Positions 17,965-25,757 of a DNA stretch of 64,000 nucleotides are shown here, piece by piece. The notes under the pieces are model-generated. The model ran no database searches. It was not told the DNA's origin and saw only the letters and a list, made by a program, of their open reading frames with translations. The position numbers and the translations under genes are program-made. Numbering within the stretch: position 1 is the stretch's first letter; each line of letters opens with the position of its first letter. The stretch lies in assembly GCF_006494535.1 (NCBI RefSeq), contig NZ_VHIQ01000002.1, forward strand, positions 310,001-374,000, in the 5' to 3' direction. Source of the DNA: Paucihalobacter ruber (GTDB taxonomy: Bacteria > Bacteroidota > Bacteroidia > Flavobacteriales > Flavobacteriaceae).

Positions 17965-18402
17965 ATGAGCAATAAAAATAATACAAAAGACGAAAGAAAG
18001 TTAGAGAAAATAAAAAGTCTTATAGATGAAGCAAAAGTGGTGATGATGGCAACTCGATTAGACAAAATCCCTTTTTCAGTTTGCCCTATGATGCTTCAGG
18101 AAATCGATAAGCAAGGAGACCTTTGGTTTTTTTCTTCAAAAGAAAGTAGTCACTTTGCTGATATTGAGCACGACAACAGGGTGCAAATTATCTATTCCGA
18201 TGAGGAAAAACAAAAATACTTGTCCATTTATGGCAATGCCTCTCATATTGTGGACGACCAAAAAAGAGATGAGTTATGGGACCCCTTGTTAACTAACTGG
18301 TTTGAGGGTAAAGACGATCCTGATTTGGTATTGCTAAACATAAATATTAAAAACACTTATTATTGGGATACTGAGGAAAAAAAACTAGTCTCCTTTTTTT
18401 AA
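17965..18402 (+). CDS. pyridoxamine 5'-phosphate oxidase-like, general stress protein 26 type
   Basis: A 145-residue split-barrel flavin-binding protein. The typical order is seen: KIKSLIDEAKVVMMAT at the start, GDLWFFSSKESSHFADIEHDNRVQIIYSD in the middle (flavin-binding loop) and YLSIYGNASHIVD, then a C-terminal YYWDTEEKKLV. These proteins bind FMN or FAD, generally lack true PNPOx activity and are induced by general stress in other bacteria. The location between PRC-barrel and CsbD genes fits. It is probably monocistronic, since an AT-rich gap follows. Confidence 0.88.
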   Translation: MSNKNNTKDERKLEKIKSLIDEAKVVMMATRLDKIPFSVCPMMLQEIDKQGDLWFFSSKESSHFADIEHDNRVQIIYSDEEKQKYLSIYGNASHIVDDQKRDELWDPLLTNWFEGKDDPDLVLLNINIKNTYYWDTEEKKLVSFF

Positions 18403-18730
18403 AATAAAATGAATTATGATTCTATTTTTAATTGCATCTCTGATTTAAGAAAAATTTGTGTTTATCTTTCTAACTGCGAACACATTGCGTGCATGTCTTG
18501 TTTTTAATGGAATAAGTTTAACCCAATTTAACAATATATGGTTTAACAAACAATCCAATTAAGATTTGGTTATTGCAAATTTTGAAAGGGTCCATTTATT
18601 TAATGATTCAATTTATTTTTTGTGCAGAGTTTACTTGGGTTTTTTCTAAAAGATATGGCTTAGGCATTCAATCAAATTCAAAAAGCGAATAGAAAAGAAT
18701 GTATGAGTTTTTATTTTTAATTATAAAAAA
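18403..18730. other. intergenic, nothing recognised
   Basis: AT-rich with only very short frames, the longest about 32 codons without protein character. Confidence 0.4.
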
Positions 18731-18751
18731 ACCCTTGATTATTTCAAGGGT
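18731..18751 (-). terminator. terminator of the CsbD gene, possibly bidirectional
   Basis: Stem ACCCTTGA/TCAAGGGT with a 5-nt loop. The minus strand continues TTTTTTTAT and the plus strand CTTTTTGATT. Confidence 0.8.
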
Positions 18752-18773
18752 CTTTTTGATTAAGAAAAACTGA

Positions 18774-18959
18774 TTACCAATTTTCAATTTCTTCAAGAAT
18801 TTCTTCTTTTTTCTTTCCTGTTTTTACTTGTATCTTACCTAACATTTCATCAAATTTACCTTCGGCAAAAGAGATATCATCGTCAGTAACGTTTCCATAT
18901 TTTTGTTTAAATTTTCCTTTAATCTGTTTCCACTTACCTTCTAATTGATCTTTATTCAT
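18774..18959 (-). CDS. CsbD family stress protein
   Basis: 61 residues starting M-N-K-D-Q-L-E-G-K-W-K-Q-I-K-G, the classic CsbD/YjbJ opening. It is followed by KFKQKYGNVTDDDISFAEG and KTGKKKEEILEEIENW. An in-frame start 66 nt upstream (19025) would add a non-conserved leader, so 18959 was chosen. CsbD proteins are small, charged, mostly helical and strongly induced by general stress; their molecular role is unclear. A good terminator follows directly. Confidence 0.92.
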   Translation of the reverse strand: MNKDQLEGKWKQIKGKFKQKYGNVTDDDISFAEGKFDEMLGKIQVKTGKKKEEILEEIENW

Positions 18960-19216
18960 AATTTTAAATTTATAGTTATACAATGAACTTAAATTATTAA
19001 AAAATTGTGGGTCTAAATACCTCAAAAAAATAATTTATTGACTCAATAAAAACAGCATTTGTATTAAACTCTTTAGCGTTAATAATTTTAGTAATCTGGT
19101 TAAGGGGTTTTATTTTGTTTATAAATTTTTGTGTTAAACAGGGAAAAATATTTTATAAACATTAAGTAAGCTTATAAGAAGATATAAGCTTTAAATAATT
19201 AATAAAATTTAAACTC

Positions 19217-19456
19217 ATGGACATACCAAGTATAAAAAATGAAGATCAGTATGAAGCGCTTCGTGAAAAAGGATATAGCAAAGAAAAATCGGCAAGAATA
19301 GCCAATACGCCTGATTCAGGAAAAAAAGGTGGTAAAGCTAAGCCATATGAACAGTGGACTAAAGATGAATTATATGAACAGGCAAAACGGGTTGATATAA
19401 AAGGGCGTTCTAAAATGGATAAAGAGTCGCTAATTCATGCTTTAAGGAATGGTTAA
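19217..19456 (+). CDS. DUF7218-type small protein with Rho-N/SAP-like tail
   Basis: 79 residues. The N-terminal half, IKNEDQYEALREKGYSKEK with SARIANTP, matches the small DUF7218 family. A Gly/Lys-rich hinge (SGKKGGKAKP) follows. The C-terminal half, YEQWTKDELYEQAKRVDIKG then RSKMDKESLIHALRNG, is a Rho-N/SAP-like helix-extended-loop-helix that commonly contacts nucleic acid. A cytoplasmic, possibly DNA- or RNA-associated stress protein. It is followed by the decayed AI-2E transporter gene. Confidence 0.82.
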   Translation: MDIPSIKNEDQYEALREKGYSKEKSARIANTPDSGKKGGKAKPYEQWTKDELYEQAKRVDIKGRSKMDKESLIHALRNG

Positions 19457-19489
19457 ATAAATACCTTTTATAAAATAATATGATAATCC

Positions 19490-20210
19490 CTAATTATTCG
19501 CCAATTTTTTATTCTATTATTAATTATTTTAATTGGAGGTCTTATTTTTATTGAAATGGCCCCATACTTATCTGTTATTCTGAGAGCTATCACTATTTAT
19601 GAATTATTAAAAAAGCCGATGAGAAAACTTTTAGAAAAAGGTTGGCATCCTAATTTAGCTGCTGGTTTTTTGATGTTCATTTCGTTTTTGCCATTTTAAT
19701 TCCTGTAACTGGTGCAATACTTATGTTTGGCAATAGAATAGGAAAAACAGCAAAAAATTCTGAAAGGGTAATAAATGCTTTTAAGACGCAAATGGGTAAT
19801 TTAGAGACCGTTTTAACTATGATTTAACTTCTCAAATTGATGTTTCGACAATTTCAGTTTGGCTAACTAACAAATTACAAAATTTGCAGGAATTACACTA
19901 ACTTTTGTTATGGCTATTAGTATAATGTGTTTTTTATTGTTTTACATGTTGGCTAATCGAAATCAGGTTCGTGAGTATTTATTTGAGTATTTGCCAATAA
20001 ACAAAGAAAATTTCAAAATTTTGGGTAAAGAAATACATGAAATGGTGCGAGCTAATGCTTTAGGAATTCCTTTAGTTACCATAGCACAAGGCTTTGTTGC
20101 CCTAATAGCTTCTTGATTTTTGGAATTGAAAACTCTTTTTTTTGGCGGTCATAGTAATAATTCGTGTTTATAAAAAAGAATCCGGAACAAAGGAGAAGCA
20201 AACATTGTAA
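19490..20210 (+). pseudogene. AI-2E family transporter gene, multiple lesions
   Basis: Pieces of one protein are spread over several frames: LIGGLIFIEMAPYLSVILRA (19530-19590), ELLKKPMRKLLEKGWHPNLA, then after a shift near 19690 LIPVTGAILMFGNRIGKTA, and from 19910 to 20116 FLLFYMLANRNQVREYLFEY with ANALGIPLVTIAQG. A short tail VIVIIRVYKKE ends at 20210. At least three frame breaks and a deletion of most of the C-terminal membrane domain are evident. AI-2E/PerM-like proteins are about 350 residues; this gene cannot make one. Confidence 0.78.
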
Positions 20211-20455
20211 ATAAACTAAAAACATGTTTTTTTATGTTTTGGTATTAAATCTATTCTTATTAATCCTAATTTTCTTTGGAACCCTTCATAAGCGGGTATT
20301 CATTTAATCTTAAAGCTTTGTTATTGGTGCAATCGGCAAATTAGTGATTTGTTTCATACTGTTTTTTTATTGAATTAAAATTTTTTGTATTAACGTTAAC
20401 AATTTTGCAAAAAAACAGATAGTTTATGGAAATTTAAATTTAAAAGAATTGTAAA
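20211..20455. other. intergenic after the transporter pseudogene
   Basis: A 27-codon hydrophobic frame at 20224 (M-F-F-Y-V-L-V-L-N-L) ends quickly and may be further debris. No other feature is supported. Confidence 0.3.
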
Positions 20456-21073
20456 ATGATGAATTTGGAAGAACAAGTAAAGCTAGATAATATTGCAGAT
20501 ACTGACCATGAAATATTTGCGCTTTTAAAACAAAGATATAGTCCAAGAACTTTTAAAAATGAAAAGATAAAGAAAAGGCATTTGTTACAACTTTTTGAGG
20601 CTGTTAGGTGGTCGGCAAGTTCAAATAATTTGCAACCGTGGCGAATTATTTATGCAGAAAAAGACACAGAAGCTTACCAATTAATTTTTAATTGCCTTAG
20701 TGATTTTAATCAAACATGGGCAGATAATGCTCCTCTATTGATGTTAACAGCTTATAAGGAAAAGAAGGACAACGGAGATGAAAATTTTCATGCTTTACAT
20801 GATTTGGGTTTATGCATGGGCAGTATGACAGTTCAGGCTCAATATATGGGTATTGGCCTCCACCACATGGCTGGCGTTAATTGGAAAAAGGCACAAGATG
20901 TTTTTGATGTTCCAAATGGATTTCATATCACGACCGCAGTAGCAGCAGGGTATTATGGTGGCAAACTAGATAAACTACCTGAAGATTTACAGAAACAAGA
21001 AACTTCAAAACGTGAAAGAATGCCTTACAAACAATTTGCTTTTAAAGAAGCATGGAGCAACAATAAAAAATAA
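20456..21073 (+). CDS. nitroreductase family protein
   Basis: A 205-residue FMN-dependent oxidoreductase of the nitroreductase superfamily. The N-terminal FMN-binding motif is QRYSPRTFKNEKI, followed by EAVRWSASSNNLQPWRIIYA. The central part has HDLGLCMGSMTVQAQYMGIGLHHMAG and the C-terminal part has TAVAAGYYGGKLDKLPEDL then KRERMPYKQF. It reduces nitro compounds, quinones or similar substrates with NAD(P)H. The tandem ATG at 20456/20459 leaves the exact start open by one codon. A Rossmann reductase follows 22 nt later, probably co-transcribed. Confidence 0.92.
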   Translation: MMNLEEQVKLDNIADTDHEIFALLKQRYSPRTFKNEKIKKRHLLQLFEAVRWSASSNNLQPWRIIYAEKDTEAYQLIFNCLSDFNQTWADNAPLLMLTAYKEKKDNGDENFHALHDLGLCMGSMTVQAQYMGIGLHHMAGVNWKKAQDVFDVPNGFHITTAVAAGYYGGKLDKLPEDLQKQETSKRERMPYKQFAFKEAWSNNKK

Positions 21074-21095
21074 ACATATTTAAAATAATATTATT

Positions 21096-21737
21096 GTGAA
21101 AATAGGAATCATAGGAAGTGGAAACATGGGAGGGAATTTAGGAAAACATTGGACCAAAACAGGTCATAACGTACTGTTCAGTTCAAGACATCCCGAAGAA
21201 CTTAAAGGTTTAGTTAAAGAAGCAGGTAAAAATGCAGAAGCATTAAGTGTGAATGATACATTTGAGGCAAATGCCGATGCATATTTATTGGCAGTACCTT
21301 TTAAGGCTATCGATAAAATATCAGAACTCTATGCAGGTGAGTATGGTAACAAGGTCATAATAGATGCAACTAATCCTTACCCAGAACGAGATGGTGAAAT
21401 GGCCCTAAAAGTTAGGAACGCTAACTACAATGCTTCAGAATACACAGCCATGAAATTTGTAACAGCAAAAACTGCAAAAGCGTTTAATACCATCCATGCA
21501 GAACATTTACGAGACAGAGCATTTCGTAATGTAAACAAATTGACAATTCCTTATGCAGCTCAAGACAAAGAAAGTAAGGCTGTAGTAAAACAACTTATAG
21601 AAGATATAGGTTTTGATTCTCTTTATATTGGCAATCTTAGTGATACACAAATAATGGATCCTGATCAAGTCATTTATGGTAAGTCCTTAAAGTGTAACGA
21701 ACTTAAAGAGTTGGTAGACGCTACAAAATCTTATTAA
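21096..21737 (+). CDS. F420-dependent reductase-like NAD(P)-binding protein
   Basis: 213 residues starting with GTG. The N-terminal Rossmann motif is IGIIGSGNMGGNLGKHW, then NVLFSSRHPEEL, ADAYLLAVPFKAI and KVIIDATNPYPERDG. This order is that of the NADPH-dependent F420 reductase/ProC-like family. Flavobacteria are not known to make F420, so the substrate is probably another small molecule, with NADP(H) as cofactor. It sits 22 nt after the nitroreductase gene and 25 nt before the hpf gene, so the three are likely one operon. Confidence 0.85.
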   Translation: MKIGIIGSGNMGGNLGKHWTKTGHNVLFSSRHPEELKGLVKEAGKNAEALSVNDTFEANADAYLLAVPFKAIDKISELYAGEYGNKVIIDATNPYPERDGEMALKVRNANYNASEYTAMKFVTAKTAKAFNTIHAEHLRDRAFRNVNKLTIPYAAQDKESKAVVKQLIEDIGFDSLYIGNLSDTQIMDPDQVIYGKSLKCNELKELVDATKSY

Positions 21738-21762
21738 ATTAAGTTAAATAAAATTATAAAAC

Positions 21763-22062
21763 ATGCAGATAATATATGAGTACGATGATGTAATGGCAAG
21801 CCAAGGTTTAGAGAATTTGGTAAAAGAAAAATTAGAAACCTTAGAGAAAAAATACGATTTTGTGCACCGTGCCGATGTTTTTCTAAAAACAGAGAACCGC
21901 ACTAATGATAAGGAAATGATATGTGATATAAGGTTAAGCATGCCAGGGCCGCGTATTTTTGCCTCTACAAATGCCGACACTTTTCAAGCTGCTTTAGCAG
22001 AAACAATTAAGGATCTTGAAGATCAATTAGAAAAGCGTAAACAGAAAATGAAACACTATTAA
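21763..22062 (+). CDS. hpf: ribosome hibernation-promoting factor, short form
   Basis: A 99-residue HPF/RaiA (sigma-54 modulation) protein, short type without the dimerising C-terminal domain. Signatures are LVKEKLETLEKKYDFVHRADVFL, ICDIRLSMPGPRIFA and the final helix FQAALAETIKDLEDQLEKRKQK. HPF binds the 30S subunit at the mRNA/tRNA channel and silences ribosomes in stationary phase or stress. It is the last gene of the nitroreductase-reductase-hpf cluster. Confidence 0.88.
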   Translation: MQIIYEYDDVMASQGLENLVKEKLETLEKKYDFVHRADVFLKTENRTNDKEMICDIRLSMPGPRIFASTNADTFQAALAETIKDLEDQLEKRKQKMKHY

Positions 22063-22293
22063 AAAAACAGAGATTTGGATTGGAAAATAATGGGGTTAAT
22101 TTAGTCTATACTCTTTTATAATCTGATTTTGTTTGATATCAATCCGTTAGTGCTAAGATGCTTATTTATAGTGTCAACCTAAATGCTGTTTTTTACCCAA
22201 ATTTTTAAGACTAGTTTAATGAAAGGACAATCATTAATTTGTTTGTTCTTGATTAGTATAAAAAATCCTGTCTAATTCTAAATATAAAAAACA

Positions 22294-22629
22294 ATGGATA
22301 ACAAATTTGCAAAGAACGAAAAAGACTATATAAGAGTCTATCAAGAAAAGGGTTATGTTTCTAACTTTCATTTTGAAAAAGGCAAACTTGTCAATAACAG
22401 AACAAAAAAGCAATATAACCCAGAAGATGTATACATAGTAGCAGAAAACAGATATGAGGGTATGAGTAATCCGTCTGATATGTCTATATTATATGTTATA
22501 GAAACAAACAAGAATGAAAAAGGCACATTTTTAATGGATTATGGACCGACAGCAGACTTTGATACAGCTGAATTCTTCAAAAAGATACCCGAAAAAAATA
22601 TTTCTAATAAAGAAAATATAAATAAGTAA
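22294..22629 (+). CDS. conserved hypothetical protein, small soluble
   Basis: 111 residues without signal or membrane segment. The pattern EKGYVSNFHFEKGKL..., YNPEDVYIVAENRYEGMSNP and SDMSILYVIETNKNEKGTFL matches a family common in Flavobacteriia. Members are often labelled phosphoribosylpyrophosphate synthetase in databases, but no PRPP-binding motif is present and the size is far too small. The ending is Lys/Asn-rich. Function unknown; it lies among stress genes. Confidence 0.75.
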   Translation: MDNKFAKNEKDYIRVYQEKGYVSNFHFEKGKLVNNRTKKQYNPEDVYIVAENRYEGMSNPSDMSILYVIETNKNEKGTFLMDYGPTADFDTAEFFKKIPEKNISNKENINK

Positions 22630-22699
22630 GATTCAAAATTGGTTTGATAATAATCGGTGTTAAAATGTCTACTTTTAAGTTATGGCAGTACAAATTTAT

Positions 22700-23143
22700 T
22701 TATACGAAATTTTCGCCTTCTGTTGTTGAAAAGGTTGTGGGTGGCTCATGATTAAATCCTTTTTCAAGTCCAGCAGAATCAACACCAAAAAATTTTAATA
22801 TTTCAGATCGATTTGAAATCAATATAATTTTATCACCATTTATGGCTATTGGTTTTTGTAGGAGTGCTGGATTTTTTTCAATCATTTTAAGCCAATCGTC
22901 AGCACTGAAGCTATCTTCATTTTTATTGTGTATTTGTTGAGTTTCAAAGATTTTTTTGAAAGGTAAATTAAGTTCCTCTGCTAACTCTACCCAAATGGTA
23001 TCGCTTATTTTTTCTTTGGCAATATCTATAACCTCTATTTTTTTCTTTGTTCCCTGAACATATCCCAAAACCTGTTTCCCCAAATGAGATAATGAACTAT
23101 AAATGTAAGTAAGTTGCCTTTTGTTGCGTGCTAATATTGACAT
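22700..23143 (-). CDS. ArsC/Spx-like protein lacking the catalytic cysteine
   Basis: 147 residues with the thioredoxin-like ArsC layout: LTYIYSSLSHLGKQVLGYV at the usual active-site strand-loop-helix, VIDIAKEKIS, DDWLKMIEKNPALLQKPIAI with the family's cis-Pro/RPI-like KPI, and DKIILISNRSEILKFF. The YxNPxC-type cysteine is replaced by Ser and the whole protein contains no cysteine. It therefore cannot act as an arsenate reductase. A regulatory or protein-binding role like that of Spx is possible. Confidence 0.85.
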   Translation of the reverse strand: MSILARNKRQLTYIYSSLSHLGKQVLGYVQGTKKKIEVIDIAKEKISDTIWVELAEELNLPFKKIFETQQIHNKNEDSFSADDWLKMIEKNPALLQKPIAINGDKIILISNRSEILKFFGVDSAGLEKGFNHEPPTTFSTTEGENFV

Positions 23144-23189
23144 TTTTTTATTAAGTTAATGTGTTAAAGTGTTTTTTGTTTAAATAGAA

Positions 23190-23336
23190 TCATTTTAAAA
23201 TTATACCCGATACTATAACTGCTATGACACAAACCACAAGGACAATCACTATAATTTTTGCTCCATTTCTAGTGATTCGATCTTTCTTAAATAGGTAATC
23301 TTTTCTTTTTTCATCTTCATCTTTAATTAAACTCAT
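23190..23336 (-). CDS. 48-aa single-pass membrane protein
   Basis: A charged N-terminus (M-S-L-I-K-D-E-D-E-K-R-K) is followed by one strong transmembrane helix (residues 27-47, IIVIVLVVCVIAVIVSGIIL). It lies 10 nt downstream of the stop of the SSADH gene on the same strand (SSADH ends at 23347), so it is probably the last gene of that unit. No family recognised. Confidence 0.6.
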   Translation of the reverse strand: MSLIKDEDEKRKDYLFKKDRITRNGAKIIVIVLVVCVIAVIVSGIILK

Positions 23337-23346
23337 ACTTTTATTT

Positions 23347-24711
23347 TTAATTATTTATATAAACAGTTTTTATATTTACAAATTCGCGGATACCTTCTAA
23401 TGATAATTCTCTACCAAAACCAGATGCATTTGTGCCTCCAAAAGGTAATCTTGGGTCAGACTTTACCATCTCATTTATAAAAAAAGCGCCATCTGGAATT
23501 TTGGAAATTACTCGCCTAGCATCTTCAATATTTTCTGTAAATAGCATGGTTCCCAATCCAAATTTTGAATTTGTGGCAAGTTTTAGTCCTTCTTCTAAAT
23601 TATTAACTTTAAAAATGGGTGCTACAGGCCCAAACGTTTCTTCGTTAAATACAGTCATATCTTCAGTTACTTTAGTTAAAATGGTTGGAGCAAAATATGC
23701 TTTGTCTCTTTTGTTGCCCATAATAACTTTAGCTCCTTTTGCAATGGCATCATTAACTTGTTTTTCTAATTTCAAAGCAAGATCTTCACGAGCCATAGTT
23801 GCGATTTCAGTATGCTTTTCTATTGGATTTCCAAATTTTAGATTTTTTACTTTTTTTGTGAATTTTCCAATGAATTCATCATATATACCTTTAGTTACTA
23901 TAAAGCGTTTTGCCGCGATACAACTTTGACCTGTATTTTGCATTCTGGATTTAACCATAATATCTAAATAAGCATCCAAGTTAGCATCGTCTAGCACAAT
24001 ACAGGCGTTATTTCCGCCAAGTTCAAGTACGGATTTTTTAAGGTTTTCACCAGCTATTTTTGCAATATGTCTTCCGGCTTTTTCACTACCGGTTAATGAC
24101 ACTGCTTTTATGATATCATCTTTTAAAAGATTTCCTATAACTTTATGATCGGTTAGAAGTATTTGAAAACAACCTTTTGGATAGCCAGCATCTTCAAATA
24201 TTTCCTGAATGGCTATTGCGCAACCACTTACATTAGAAGCATGTTTTAATAGTACTGTATTTCCAGATGTTAACGTGGGAACTGCAAACCTGAAAACTTG
24301 CCAAAAAGGATAATTCCAAGGCATTATAGCTAAAATAACCCCTAAAGGATCATAACTAATAAAACTTTCATTGGCATCAGTTTCTATAATGTCATCAGCT
24401 AAAAATGTTTCGGCATTCACTGCGTAAAAATTACATAGGAATATACATTTGTTTATTTCGGCTATACTTTCATTAATGGGCTTACCCATCTCAAGCGTAA
24501 TAAGCTCACTTAAATAATCAATACGCTTTTCTAATAAATTACTAACTTTAGATAATAAAGTTGTTCGTTCAATAATTTCTTTTTCTTTCCATTTAATAAA
24601 TACCTCATCTGCTAATTCAAGTTTAGATTTAATTTTTGATGGTGTATCCAAATTATAAACGTTAATTACTTTTTCATTGTATGGGTTTATAGATGATACT
24701 TTTTTAGTCAT
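23347..24711 (-). CDS. NAD(P)-dependent aldehyde dehydrogenase, succinate-semialdehyde type
   Basis: A 454-residue ALDH with all catalytic motifs: the Asn of IMPWNYPFWQ, the Glu of LELGGNNACIV, the Cys of NTGQSCIAAKRF and the Glu of FNEETFGPVAP. The nucleotide motif is AVSLTGSEKAG and the end is LPFGGTNASGFGREL. The short N-terminus and overall pattern match the YneI/Sad-like succinate-semialdehyde dehydrogenases, which feed succinate to the TCA cycle or detoxify aldehydes. No GABA transaminase is nearby, so a detoxification role in the stress region is plausible. Confidence 0.9.
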   Translation of the reverse strand: MTKKVSSINPYNEKVINVYNLDTPSKIKSKLELADEVFIKWKEKEIIERTTLLSKVSNLLEKRIDYLSELITLEMGKPINESIAEINKCIFLCNFYAVNAETFLADDIIETDANESFISYDPLGVILAIMPWNYPFWQVFRFAVPTLTSGNTVLLKHASNVSGCAIAIQEIFEDAGYPKGCFQILLTDHKVIGNLLKDDIIKAVSLTGSEKAGRHIAKIAGENLKKSVLELGGNNACIVLDDANLDAYLDIMVKSRMQNTGQSCIAAKRFIVTKGIYDEFIGKFTKKVKNLKFGNPIEKHTEIATMAREDLALKLEKQVNDAIAKGAKVIMGNKRDKAYFAPTILTKVTEDMTVFNEETFGPVAPIFKVNNLEEGLKLATNSKFGLGTMLFTENIEDARRVISKIPDGAFFINEMVKSDPRLPFGGTNASGFGRELSLEGIREFVNIKTVYINN

Positions 24712-24890
24712 TTTACAATTTTTATTATATAAATTAACAGCAATTAAAGCTTATAAATTAACTATATAGATATAATTATTAACGTAATCAAAATTTATTA
24801 TTAGCGATAATAATTAAGGCAAAAGAATTAATAGAATCTCAAATTTAATTGCATATTGACTTCATAACGTTTAATACAAATAAAAAAATT

Positions 24891-25226
24891 ATGAGTAAAA
24901 GCAATAATAATAATACATTGATTGGAATACTGGTAGGAACAGCAATTGGAGCGACACTAGGTGTTTTATTTGCTCCAGATAAAGGCATTAATACTAGGCA
25001 AAGAATTGCCGATGAGGCTATTGCTGCGAAAGACAAAATAGCTGACACCACAATTGATTTAAAAGAAAGAGTTGTAAATGCAGCTAGTACACAAAAACAA
25101 ACTTTAGATGAAAAAGTAGAAACTTTGATATCTGACGCAAGTTATAAGGCTGAAGATGTTATTGAAACACTAGAAAAGAAACTGAAAGATTTGAAAGAGA
25201 AAAATAAAAAATATCATAATAAATGA
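24891..25226 (+). CDS. YtxH domain protein
   Basis: 111 residues from ATG 24891; an upstream in-frame TTG at 24849 is not supported. The N-terminal hydrophobic segment is Gly-rich (LIGILVGTAIGATLGVLFAP), the hallmark of YtxH. A long Lys/Glu-rich helical tail follows with repeated ADEAIAAKDKIADT-type segments and a coiled-coil end. It is probably membrane-anchored with the tail in cytoplasm or periplasm. Its stop overlaps the start of the holin-like pseudogene by four bases (ATGA), the usual ytxH-holin-DUF6327 operon layout. Confidence 0.88.
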   Translation: MSKSNNNNTLIGILVGTAIGATLGVLFAPDKGINTRQRIADEAIAAKDKIADTTIDLKERVVNAASTQKQTLDEKVETLISDASYKAEDVIETLEKKLKDLKEKNKKYHNK

Positions 25227-25502
25227 GTCTATTTAAATCTTTAGATAACTCTTCAACTAAAGCTAGAAATATTTCAGCAATTAACATTGTCATAAAGTTT
25301 AGTCATAAAATTTTTTAATATTGGTAGTTTTGTGTTTTTGGCTTTTGTGTTTCTTGTGTTTACAGCAGCTATAGCAATAGGTAATGCGCTTGAGAGTTTA
25401 ACCATGGGCTGTTTAATGGTGGCCATAATTTTGATTTTATTGGTGTTTTTGATTTACTATATGAGAAAAGCTATTGAGCGGATAGTTATTAAAGCCATTT
25501 GA
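25223..25502 (+). pseudogene. phage-holin-family (DUF1469-like) membrane protein gene, broken
   Basis: It starts in ATGA overlap with ytxH and reads M-S-L-F-K-S-L-D-N-S-S-T-K-A-R-N before a stop. The rest is in another frame: FLAFVFLVFTAAIAIGNALE, then a second helix with LILLVFLIYYMRKAI, ending at 25502. Much of the region between is missing. Intact homologues in related operons are about 115 residues with two paired helices. The flanking ytxH and DUF6327 genes remain intact. Confidence 0.68.
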
Positions 25503-25524
25503 ATTAAATTTTTTGATTAAAAAA

Positions 25525-25725
25525 ATGAAAGTATATAACACATTTGATGATGTTGATACAGATTTAAAACGTTTCGATCTTGAACGCAAAATTGCCCGGG
25601 AAGAGTTAAAGCTTGTTCAAGGAAAAGTTGAAAAAGATTTACAACCTATCAATTTGATTGTAGCTGTACTTAAAGTAATTGGAAAAGTTGGAATGTTTAA
25701 ATTATTAAAGAAAATTATTAGATAA
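25525..25725 (+). CDS. DUF6327 family protein
   Basis: 66 residues from ATG 25525 (a TTG at 25513 would add four residues). The pattern VYNTFDDVDTDLKRFDLERK, AREELKLVQGKVEKDLQP and a hydrophobic tail ending GKVGMFKLLKKIIR fits the small DUF6327 proteins that follow ytxH and holin-like genes in Flavobacteriia. It is probably peripheral to the membrane. Last gene of the ytxH unit; a shared terminator follows. Confidence 0.78.
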   Translation: MKVYNTFDDVDTDLKRFDLERKIAREELKLVQGKVEKDLQPINLIVAVLKVIGKVGMFKLLKKIIR

Positions 25726-25727
25726 AA

Positions 25728-25754
25728 AAAGATTGGTGAGTTTTACCAATCTTT
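25728..25754. terminator. bidirectional terminator between DUF6327 and AraC genes
   Basis: Perfect 10-bp stem AAAGATTGGT/ACCAATCTTT. The minus strand continues with a run of T residues (serving the AraC gene) and the plus strand with ATTCTATTTT. Confidence 0.82.
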
Positions 25755-25757
25755 ATT

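Noticed and set aside
22294-22629. Phosphoribosylpyrophosphate synthetase label for the 111-aa protein
   Set aside because: The family often carries this name but no PRPP motif or adequate length is present.
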